A stretch of 55,682 nucleotides of DNA from NCBI GenBank assembly GCA_034004165.1, contig JAVEXI010000006.1, forward strand, positions 1 to 55,682, given 5' to 3'. This document shows positions 41,645-48,787 of this stretch, piece by piece. This DNA comes from Gudongella sp034004165. Lineage in GTDB: Bacteria > Bacillota > Clostridia > Tissierellales > Tissierellaceae. The notes beneath the pieces are model-generated. The model was not told the DNA's origin, did not search any database, and saw nothing but the letters and a program-made list of their open reading frames with translations. A program made the position numbers and the translations under genes. How positions within the stretch are numbered: the stretch's first letter is position 1; each line of letters begins with the position of its first letter.

Positions 41645-43018
41645 ATGAAGAGAGAATATTTAAAACTAGACAGGGTACACGGAGCTCTTGTAGAGCTTTC
41701 GAAGATTCACAGAGTAGGCTACGGAGAAATAGTTGCAATAGAAGACCAGCTTGGAGACAAGAAGGTTGGACGTGTCATCAAAATTGATGGCGATAAAGTA
41801 GTTGTACAGGTATTCGGTGCCACAATGGGAATGTCCATTGAAAACTCCAAAGTCAGTTTCCAAGGCAAGCCATTCGAAATCCCACTATCCAAAAAGATTC
41901 TGGGAAGAACATTCAACGGTATAGGCAAACCAATTGACGGTGGAGGAGACATTTACTCCGAAGAGATGTTCAACGTAAACGGAAGGCCAATTAACCCGGT
42001 ATCCAGAGAGTACCCCAGAAACTATATTCAGACTGGGATATCTTCTATCGACGGGCTTACAACGCTGATCCGCGGTCAGAAGCTGCCCATATTCTCGGGA
42101 GCGGGGCTTCCGCACAACGAGCTGGCGGCACAGATAGTAAGACAGGCAAAGATTCAGTCAAAAGAGGGAGATGCAAATTTCTCCATAATATTTGCCGCTA
42201 TAGGAGTTAAGCACGATGAGGCTTTCTTCTTTGAAGAAGCATTTAAGAAAGCGGGAGTACAGGAAAAAGTTGTTATGTATATTAACTATGCTGACGACCC
42301 AATAATGGAGAGAATTATAGCTCCAAGGTGTGCACTTACTGCTGCAGAATACCTCGCCTTCGAGGAGAAACAGCACGTACTTGTAATAATGACAGACATA
42401 ACCAGTTATGGAGAAGCTCTTAGAGAAGTGTCTTCGCTACGTGAAGAGGTACCAAGCCGTAGGGGTTACCCAGGATATCTTTATTCTGACCTGGCTGCCC
42501 TTTATGAAAGAGCTGGTATGGTTCACGGAATTGAAGGCTCAGTAACACTTATTCCAATACTGACAATGCCTAACGACGATATAACGCATCCAATTCCTGA
42601 CCTTACTGGATATATTACTGAAGGACAAGTAGTTCTTGCAAGAGAACTGTATCAGAAAAACGTATATCCTCCTATTAACGTGCTTCCATCACTTTCACGT
42701 CTGATGAAAGACGGCATCGGGGAAGGATTTACTAGAGAGGACCATCCAGACGTTTCGAACCAGTTGTTCTCAGCTTATTCAAAAGTTCAGGAAGTAAGGG
42801 CTCTTGCTCAGATCGTTGGAGAGGAAGACTTGTCTGATAAGGATAAGCAGTACATGAAATTTGGAGATGCTTTCGAGAAGAGATTTGTAACTCAAAGCTT
42901 TAACGAAAACCGTGAGATATCAGATACTCTTGATTTATCATGGGATCTGTTGAAGTTATTGCCAAGGGAAGAACTAGACCGTCTGAATCCGCAGATGATT
43001 GAAAAGTACATGAAATAG
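41645..43018 (+). CDS. atpB: V-type ATPase subunit B
   Basis: 457 residues from ATG 41645 (GGGTGAT upstream). Where subunit A has a P-loop, B has FSGAGLPHNELAAQI, the expected non-catalytic form. The conserved RRGYPGYLYSDLAALYERAG is present near 277-296. Alternates with subunit A in the head. Confidence 0.96.
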   Translation: MKREYLKLDRVHGALVELSKIHRVGYGEIVAIEDQLGDKKVGRVIKIDGDKVVVQVFGATMGMSIENSKVSFQGKPFEIPLSKKILGRTFNGIGKPIDGGGDIYSEEMFNVNGRPINPVSREYPRNYIQTGISSIDGLTTLIRGQKLPIFSGAGLPHNELAAQIVRQAKIQSKEGDANFSIIFAAIGVKHDEAFFFEEAFKKAGVQEKVVMYINYADDPIMERIIAPRCALTAAEYLAFEEKQHVLVIMTDITSYGEALREVSSLREEVPSRRGYPGYLYSDLAALYERAGMVHGIEGSVTLIPILTMPNDDITHPIPDLTGYITEGQVVLARELYQKNVYPPINVLPSLSRLMKDGIGEGFTREDHPDVSNQLFSAYSKVQEVRALAQIVGEEDLSDKDKQYMKFGDAFEKRFVTQSFNENREISDTLDLSWDLLKLLPREELDRLNPQMIEKYMK

Positions 43019-43027
43019 GGTGAGGCT

Positions 43028-43651
43028 ATGGCAGTTTATAAGATAACTCCAACCAAAGCCAATTTGATAAAGTCTAAGAACTCATTGAAGTTTGCTAAAA
43101 AGGGATTTGAGCTTCTGGACAAAAAACGTACAGTTCTCATTCGTGAAATGATGTCTCTTATCGACTCTGCAAGTGACCTTCAGGATCGTATCGACAGGAC
43201 GTTTGCAGAAGCCTATGAAGCACTTAAATTTGCGAATATAACGATGGGCTCTGAAGCAGTTGAGCAAATTGCCCAATCCATAGAGAAAGAGACTGATTTT
43301 CAGATTATTTTTAAGTCGGTCATGGGGGTAGAGGTTCCGATTATCAAGCGTGATGAGAGACCTTTTACCACAGAATATGGATTTTTTAGGACAAATCCTG
43401 CATTTGACAAAGCTGTTCTAAGTTTCGTACAGGTCAGGGGACTCATTTACGAGCTGGCTGAGATTGAGAACTCGGTATACAAACTGGCAATGGAGATTAA
43501 AAAGACGCAGAAAAGAGCTAACGCCCTCGATAAGATTCAGATACCCAGGTACGAATCTACTATTAAGTATATTGACGAAGTTCTACAGGAGAAAGAGAGA
43601 GAAGACTTTTTCCGACTGAAGAGGGTTAAGAGCAAGACTAAGAAAAAATAA
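43028..43651 (+). CDS. atpD: V-type ATPase subunit D (rotor shaft)
   Basis: 207 residues of two long antiparallel helices, beginning ITPTKANLIKSKNSLKFAKKG and ending with a Lys/Arg-rich helix (KIQIPRYESTIKYIDEVLQEKEREDF, described here by its ends only). It is the central axle. Last gene of the operon, followed by a strong terminator. Confidence 0.94.
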   Translation: MAVYKITPTKANLIKSKNSLKFAKKGFELLDKKRTVLIREMMSLIDSASDLQDRIDRTFAEAYEALKFANITMGSEAVEQIAQSIEKETDFQIIFKSVMGVEVPIIKRDERPFTTEYGFFRTNPAFDKAVLSFVQVRGLIYELAEIENSVYKLAMEIKKTQKRANALDKIQIPRYESTIKYIDEVLQEKEREDFFRLKRVKSKTKKK

Positions 43652-43653
43652 TT

Positions 43654-43685
43654 AATGCCGGAGGTTTTCCTCCGGCATTTTCTAT
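43654..43685. terminator. Bidirectional terminator between the V-ATPase operon and pncB
   Basis: AATGCCGGAGG (43654-43664) and CCTCCGGCATT (43669-43679) pair perfectly around TTTT. A/T flanks on both sides let it serve both converging transcripts; the pncB stop codon touches it. Confidence 0.9.
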
Positions 43686-45136
43686 TTGTGTTCTTTTAAA
43701 AGAGCATCCTTAATATCCCACAAGTCCTGAGATAAATCCACAAAGTACTCATGTGGTCTTTCAAACCTTTTGACCTCATCCCACAGAGAATCGATCTCTG
43801 ATTTGCATATTTCTCTTATTTCAGTTACATGAGGACTTTCATACACACTTTCCCCTTTTTTGAAGAGCTGGACCAATAGTGGTTTTGCATGAAAATCTGT
43901 AAGCGTAGTTCTCTTCCACGTATAAAGAGGGTGGAAGATTTCATATGGTCCTGATTCATCAATAATTTCATCATGAAGTGTGATGACATCTGCTATCGCT
44001 TTATTGTCTGAGTTTCTATATAGTCTGTACACCTGCTTGAAACCTGGCAGTGTTATCTTCTCTACATTGTTGCTAATTTTTATCTTTGGAGTAATTACTC
44101 CGTTGTCTTCCACAGCAACCAACTTGTACACACCGCCAAATATGGGTTCAGATTTTGCGGTGATAAGCCTTTCGCCAACGCCGAAGCTGTCGACCTCAGC
44201 GCCCTGCGTAATCAAATCTTTAATGACAAATTCATCAAGGCTGCTGGAAGCCATTATCTTTACATCGTGATAACCTGCATCGTCTAACATTTTACGAGCT
44301 TTCTTTGAGAGGTAAGCAATATCTCCACTGTCAATTCTTACACCTTTGGGTCTAAAGCCTCTTGGTACGACTTCTTCGTCAAATACTTTTATTGCATTGG
44401 GTATTCCCTTTGTAAGAGTATTGTAAGTGTCAACTAGAAGGGTACAGCTATCAGGATAAATCCTTGCATAAGCTCTAAAAGATTCAATTTCTGTTGGAAA
44501 CATTTGTACCCAGCTATGAGCCATAGTTCCCATGGCAGGGATTCCAAAATCTCTATCCACAATAGTGTTTGCGGTACCGATACATCCTCCAATATAAGCA
44601 GCTCTGGCTCCCAGAATTGCACCTTCATATCCCTGAGCTCTCCTGGATCCAAATTCAATAACGGCTCTATCGCCGGCAGCTCTAACTATCCGGTTTGCCT
44701 TTGTAGCTATCAGTGACTGGTGGTTGATAGTCAGAAGTATCATAGTTTCAACCAGCTGAGCCTGAACGACTGGGCCTCTTACAATTACAATAGGCTCTTT
44801 CGGGAATATTGGGGTACCTTCCTTAATTGCCCAGACGTCACATGTAAACTTAAAATTCCTAAGGTAATCGATGAATTTTTCACCAAAGATGCCTTTTTTT
44901 CTAAAGAATTCCAGGTCTTCTTCATCGAACTTAAGATTCTTCAGATACTCAATAAGCTGCTCAACTCCAGCCATAATTGCAAATCCGCCGTCGTCAGGTA
45001 TCGATCTGAAGAACATGTCAAAATAACCAATTTTATCTTCCATGTTGTTCTCAAGGTATCCGTTAGCCATGGTGAACTCATAGAAGTCAGCAAGCATTGT
45101 GAGATTTCTTTTATCCACCCAATCTAATTTATTCAT
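43682..45136 (-). CDS. pncB: Nicotinate phosphoribosyltransferase
   Basis: 484 residues of the NAPRTase type II branch. The start NLTMLADFYEFTMANGYLEN, the FGSRRAQG segment (near 162), and the phosphate-binding VRIDSGDIAYLSKKARKMLD and ASSSLDEF segments are typical. It makes nicotinate mononucleotide from nicotinate and PRPP for NAD salvage. AAGGAG precedes the ATG at 45136, and a good promoter lies 30 bases further up. Confidence 0.95.
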   Translation of the reverse strand: MNKLDWVDKRNLTMLADFYEFTMANGYLENNMEDKIGYFDMFFRSIPDDGGFAIMAGVEQLIEYLKNLKFDEEDLEFFRKKGIFGEKFIDYLRNFKFTCDVWAIKEGTPIFPKEPIVIVRGPVVQAQLVETMILLTINHQSLIATKANRIVRAAGDRAVIEFGSRRAQGYEGAILGARAAYIGGCIGTANTIVDRDFGIPAMGTMAHSWVQMFPTEIESFRAYARIYPDSCTLLVDTYNTLTKGIPNAIKVFDEEVVPRGFRPKGVRIDSGDIAYLSKKARKMLDDAGYHDVKIMASSSLDEFVIKDLITQGAEVDSFGVGERLITAKSEPIFGGVYKLVAVEDNGVITPKIKISNNVEKITLPGFKQVYRLYRNSDNKAIADVITLHDEIIDESGPYEIFHPLYTWKRTTLTDFHAKPLLVQLFKKGESVYESPHVTEIREICKSEIDSLWDEVKRFERPHEYFVDLSQDLWDIKDALLKEHK

Positions 45137-45165
45137 CAGACATCTCCTTTTGATATAATAACTCC

Positions 45166-45194
45166 ATTATATTCTCAAGGGCTGAAAAATTCAA
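45166..45194 (-). promoter_or_regulatory. Promoter of pncB
   Basis: On the minus strand, -35 TTGAAT (45194-45189), 17-base spacer, perfect -10 TATAAT (45171-45166). It lies just downstream of the terminator of the proposed ncRNA. Confidence 0.7.
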
Positions 45195-45211
45195 GTTTTT
45201 AGCTTCTTTGC

Positions 45212-45968
45212 AAAAATATAAGAGAGATCTTTCATCAACTACCTGAATGACCTCTCTTTATAAACAGAACTTACGATAACTGCTCCAACGAGAACTTTTT
45301 GGTTCAATCACTTTATCCGATCTACTCTCCTTAATTTAGATTACAGAGGATTAAACTCTAATCTTATAACCTAATAAGTTATTTAATTGTGTTGCTCTCT
45401 CAGACCATTCAGTCTGAGTACTACATTTTACTCATATTCCAAGCTACTTCTACTTCATTTATTACTTGTTTTTCAAGCACTTCATTTTTCAAAGCCACTG
45501 CTCTTCCTACAAGTGGGCTGTACTCTCGTACAGGTACTACTTTACTTCAACTGCATTTCCTACTTACGCATTACCTCGCGCTCAATCCTACTTACATAAT
45601 TGGTGAAACATCTGAAACAGTAACTTTGAATATAGGAGCAGCAACCTTGTTTAAAACCTTTCACATTCTAAACTAAATCCACTACTTAACTATTTTCGCA
45701 ACTTTACTATTCATAGCTTCCTAATCCCAATTGATTTAGGAATCCTGCATTGGTATTGCTATAAAACAGGTGTAGCAAGTTCCAGCCCTTCGGCCGAAAT
45801 TGAATCAAAGCCTCAATATCCAATGATGCGAGTCCTGACTTTTTTAAGGTCTGGTTTTTCACCACCTTCAATTGATTGGTTGTTTTGTTGGATGCAGTTA
45901 TCAAAGTTCATGTTAACCATTATACTGTCTCGCGCTTCAACGAAGTAGAGAATTAATATAATGATTTG
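45212..45968 (-). ncRNA. Large structured noncoding RNA (ornate RNA, ROOL/GOLLD-like in size)
   Basis: No credible protein fits here. The minus strand folds into a closed structure. The closing helix joins the two ends about 600 nt apart: GATAACTGC-A-TCCAAC (45902-45887) pairs with GTTGGA-GCAGTTATC (45289-45275) with a single bulged base; it then extends outward by GAACTT/AAGTTC and AACA/TGTT. Local hairpins inside or beside it: CTTC-GTT-GAAG within TCTC/GAGA (45951-45928); AAGGTGGT/ACC-ACCTT with GAAAA loop (45868-45846); TTTCGGCC/GGGCTGGAA (about 45800-45781); TTGCTA/TAGCAA (45778-45756); TTCCTA-ATC/GATTAGGAA (45742-45718); CTGTAC-GAGA-GTACAG, a GNRA tetraloop (45533-45518); CTCAGAC/GTCTGAG (45418-45399); AGATTA-GAG/CTC-TAATCT (about 45363-45332). 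An intrinsic terminator follows (AAGAGAGGTC/GATCTCTCTT, 45258-45220, then TATATTTTT), and a TATAAT lies in front (45981-45976). The class is inferred only from size and style. Confidence 0.8.
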
Positions 45969-45975
45969 TAGGTAT

Positions 45976-45981
45976 ATTATA
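45976..45981 (-). promoter_or_regulatory. -10 element of the proposed ncRNA
   Basis: Minus-strand TATAAT preceded by TGGG, which resembles an extended -10. The -35 region is poor (CTGTTT at 17 bases; TTGAAT at only 13). Expected start of transcription near 45968, about 50 bases before the closing helix. Confidence 0.5.
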
Positions 45982-46024
45982 CCCAGATATTTTTATTCAA
46001 ACAGAAATAACACGATTAATTATA

Positions 46025-46291
46025 TTAACTATTTGTAACAAGTAAAAGCTTTTCTCCTTTTGCTGTGACAGACAGCATTTTAATTGGTATGATATTGCAA
46101 CTGGATACGCTACATCCTGCGCATGTGGCTCCACACGTTGGTGAGCCATCATCTTCTGAAAGGTAGCCCATTCTTATGAGCTGTGAAAGCATATCGTCCA
46201 GAGCATCCTCAGTAATCTTTAAATTATGAGCAATAAGTGGTTTAGAATAAACTTTTACCTCTTTAACTTCTTTTAACACATCTCTTAGCAT
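46025..46291 (-). CDS. feoC: FeoC-like winged-helix regulator with Cys cluster
   Basis: 88 residues. The winged-helix half (about 1-47) includes HNLKITEDALDDMLSQLIRMGYL. A cysteine cluster CGATCAGCSVSSC (about 53-65) fits the Fe-S or metal motif of FeoC. It lies 13 bases behind feoB on the same strand with AAGGGGG upstream. FeoC proteins stabilise or regulate FeoB; a direct regulatory role here is inferred from the family. Confidence 0.85.
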   Translation of the reverse strand: MLRDVLKEVKEVKVYSKPLIAHNLKITEDALDDMLSQLIRMGYLSEDDGSPTCGATCAGCSVSSCNIIPIKMLSVTAKGEKLLLVTNS

Positions 46292-46303
46292 TTGGATACC
46301 CCC

Positions 46304-48289
46304 TTAGAAACCCAGTAGGCTGCCAACCTGATAAACTGCAACGCTTAATATATAAGCCAGAACAAATGGATAAACAGCCATAAACGCTGCCCACTTCCAA
46401 GAATTTGTCTCTCTTTTAACTGTCGCTATTACTGCTGCGCAGGGTGTGTATAGCAAAGTCATTATTAGGAATGAAACTGCCGAAAGAGTTGTAAACGAAG
46501 CTTGTATAGCTGTTATCAGCTCAGTACCTTCGCTGACTCCTGCGTATACCATGCCAAGTATTGCAACAACTGCTTCTTTTGCTGCTATTCCTGCAAATAA
46601 ACTGACTGAAGCCTGCCATGTTCCAAACCCTGCAGGTTTGAATATTGGTGCTATAAGCTGCCCGATTCTGCCAAGTATACTAGCCTGTGAGTATGGCTCA
46701 ACTCCCATTGGAAGAACAGACATAACCCACAATAAAGATACTACAGCGAAAATTACGGTTCCAGCTCTCTTGACAAAATCCCATACCTTCTCCCACATGT
46801 CTCTCAATACACTCGCCGCTTGAGGCAGTCGGTAAGGAGGGAGCTCCATAATGAAATGCGATGATTCTCCCTTAAATAGAGTCTTACTAAATATTTTACC
46901 CATCAACAATGCCATAGCAATCCCAAGCGCATAGATTATAAAGAGTACCAATCCACCGTTATCGGGGAAGAAGGCTGCAATAAACACAAGATATATTGGA
47001 AGTCTCGCTCCACAAGACATAAATGGATTGATAAGAATCGCAATCATTCTGTCTCGCTTATTTTCGAGAGTCCTAGTAGACATAATTCCTGGCACGTTGC
47101 ATCCAAAACCTACTATCATGGAGATAAAGGTCTTTCCGTGGAGCCCGACGGCTCTCATTATGCCATCCATTATGTATGCTGCCCTCGCCATATAGCCAGT
47201 GTCCTCCAATATAGCAAGGAAGAAATACAAGACCATTATCAATGGAACAAATTCTAGTACGGCGCCAACTCCGCCTATAAAACCTTCTGCTACAAAAGAT
47301 ATGAGCCATTCAGGAGCACTCAATGAAACGAGTATAGTTTCAAACCCTTCCCCTATCCACTCTACAAAATCTCCTACATATCCTCCAAGCAGGTCTTCTC
47401 CAATAACAAATGTCAGTTGGAAAATTAAGTACATAATTACTCCGAATATAGGCAGTCCGAAAACTCTGCTGGTCAGAATCTTGTCAATTTTATCTGTGGC
47501 TGTCACAATTTCTTTTTCAGGCCGTTTTACACTGTTCTTTACAATATTATTAATGTAACTATATCTGCTATCGATTATATCGAGCTCCATATCTGTATCT
47601 TCTGAAGAAATACTTTCAATATAGGCTTTAGCTTTCTCATTTCCTGAAATCAGTTTGCTGATTTCCAGATCACCTTCAAGTGCTTTTATGGCGATCCATT
47701 CCACTGGATAATCATATTCTTCGCTATCGAGTAGATCTGTGAGATTCTTAATGTGTATGTTTAGATTTTCTCCATATGATATTTCAGAAGGCGAAGATGA
47801 GTTCTCTGCCGATTTTTCAATTTGGTCTAATAATTCTGTAATGCCCTTTTTTCTCGCAGCCACAGTGGGAATGACAGGTACGCCCAGAGCTCTGGAGAGT
47901 GAATCGACAGAAATATCAATTTGTTTAGTACTGGCTTCGTCCATCATGTTAAGCGCGATGATAATATTTGCGCCCATTTCTATGAGCTGTGTTGTTAAGT
48001 ACAGGTTTCTTTCAATATTTGTCGCATCTACAACATTGACGACTACGTCAGGCTGTCCCTGAACGACAAAATCCCGTGCGACCAGTTCGTCTTCAGAGTA
48101 TGCTCCAAGACTGTAAGTGCCGGGAAGGTCTACTACGTTATAAAAAGCTCCCTTGTGCTTAAGGGAGCCCTCTTTTTTCTCTACTGTAACTCCTGGCCAG
48201 TTTCCAACATGCTGATTGGACCCGGTAAGTGCATTGAAAAGAGTGGTTTTCCCACTATTGGGGTTTCCCACTAAAGCAATAGTGTGCAT
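46304..48289 (-). CDS. feoB: Ferrous iron transporter FeoB
   Basis: 661 residues. The N-terminal G-domain has GNPNSGKTT (7-15), DLPGTYSL (about 54-61) and NMMD (about 114-117); a helical GDI-like domain lies at about 165-265; the membrane part with two Gate/nucleoside-recognition halves includes the Cys in GFGCNVPGIMSTRTLE and in LLYTPCAAVIATVKRE. Takes up Fe2+ under anoxic conditions. AAGGAG precedes the ATG at 48289. Middle gene of feoABC. Confidence 0.96.
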   Translation of the reverse strand: MHTIALVGNPNSGKTTLFNALTGSNQHVGNWPGVTVEKKEGSLKHKGAFYNVVDLPGTYSLGAYSEDELVARDFVVQGQPDVVVNVVDATNIERNLYLTTQLIEMGANIIIALNMMDEASTKQIDISVDSLSRALGVPVIPTVAARKKGITELLDQIEKSAENSSSPSEISYGENLNIHIKNLTDLLDSEEYDYPVEWIAIKALEGDLEISKLISGNEKAKAYIESISSEDTDMELDIIDSRYSYINNIVKNSVKRPEKEIVTATDKIDKILTSRVFGLPIFGVIMYLIFQLTFVIGEDLLGGYVGDFVEWIGEGFETILVSLSAPEWLISFVAEGFIGGVGAVLEFVPLIMVLYFFLAILEDTGYMARAAYIMDGIMRAVGLHGKTFISMIVGFGCNVPGIMSTRTLENKRDRMIAILINPFMSCGARLPIYLVFIAAFFPDNGGLVLFIIYALGIAMALLMGKIFSKTLFKGESSHFIMELPPYRLPQAASVLRDMWEKVWDFVKRAGTVIFAVVSLLWVMSVLPMGVEPYSQASILGRIGQLIAPIFKPAGFGTWQASVSLFAGIAAKEAVVAILGMVYAGVSEGTELITAIQASFTTLSAVSFLIMTLLYTPCAAVIATVKRETNSWKWAAFMAVYPFVLAYILSVAVYQVGSLLGF

Positions 48290-48333
48290 CTATCATGTCT
48301 CCTTAAGTATTAGTGATGTTCCTGGTAATGAAA

Positions 48334-48552
48334 TTACTCGGAATCGACGACAATATGGCTGGCAAGTCCACGGCCAATTGCCAGTTTATTCCCTGAAAGA
48401 GAAACTATAACAGGGCCAAAGTCATTTTTAACTACCTTGACTTCAGCTCCAGCAATAAACCCCAGCTCGTGTAGACGTCTGCGAGCGAACCCTCCGCCTG
48501 ATATGTTTTTTACCCTGCATTTTCGGTTGGCTTTGAGACTCGAAAGTACCAT
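48334..48552 (-). CDS. feoA: FeoA, SH3-like iron transport accessory protein
   Basis: 72 residues with the FeoA pattern: RVKNISGGGFARRRLHELGF then GAEVKVVKNDFGPVIVSLSGNKLAIGRGLASHI. It interacts with FeoB in known systems. First gene of the operon, with GGTGAT before the ATG and a Fur-type box further upstream. Confidence 0.93.
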   Translation of the reverse strand: MVLSSLKANRKCRVKNISGGGFARRRLHELGFIAGAEVKVVKNDFGPVIVSLSGNKLAIGRGLASHIVVDSE

Positions 48553-48590
48553 AGTATCACCAAAACCTTTCTTTCATTTATTTAAAAACA

Positions 48591-48620
48591 ATTATATCTA
48601 TTTGATAACTATTCTCAATA
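48591..48620 (-). promoter_or_regulatory. feoABC promoter with Fur-like box
   Basis: On the minus strand, -35 TATTGA (48620-48615), 18-base spacer, perfect -10 TATAAT (48596-48591). The spacer holds the dyad TTGATAACTATTCTCAA (48602-48618 on the plus strand), matching TTGAnAA...TTnTCAA, as in Fur-family operators. Iron repression is inferred. Confidence 0.6.
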
Positions 48621-48708
48621 CCATAATACAACATGAACTGTGATTTTGCAAGGCATTTTTGCTGATTAATTTATTGCGGTAGAATGTATAAAAATATTGC
48701 ACAGAATG

Positions 48709-48769
48709 TTGACAATGTATCAATGACATAGTAACATATAATTAGACCAGCCCCCGGGGAGGGGGGTTA
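48709..48769 (+). promoter_or_regulatory. copA promoter and candidate CsoR operator
   Basis: -35 TTGACA (48709-48714). A perfect TATAAT at 48737-48742 is 22 bases away; TAACAT at 48732 gives 17. Right behind is a C-run/G-run block, CCCCCGGGGAGGGGGG (48751-48766), an isolated GC island in AT-rich DNA. CsoR/RcnR-family repressors bind C-tract/G-tract pseudo-palindromes at such positions, and a csoR-like gene ends this operon. It could also fold as a short hairpin. Confidence 0.55.
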
Positions 48770-48787
48770 AAAATAAGGAGTGGTATC

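Noticed and set aside
45387..45904. Short open frames on both strands in the pncB-feoC gap (70, 95 and 65 codons)
   Set aside because: They lack ribosome binding sites, have low-complexity or unfamiliar translations, and overlap the strongly paired RNA structure.
45700..45905. Possible transposase remnant on the minus strand
   Set aside because: The 65-codon frame starts at a TTG inside the closing helix of the RNA and shows no transposase motif or terminal repeats.
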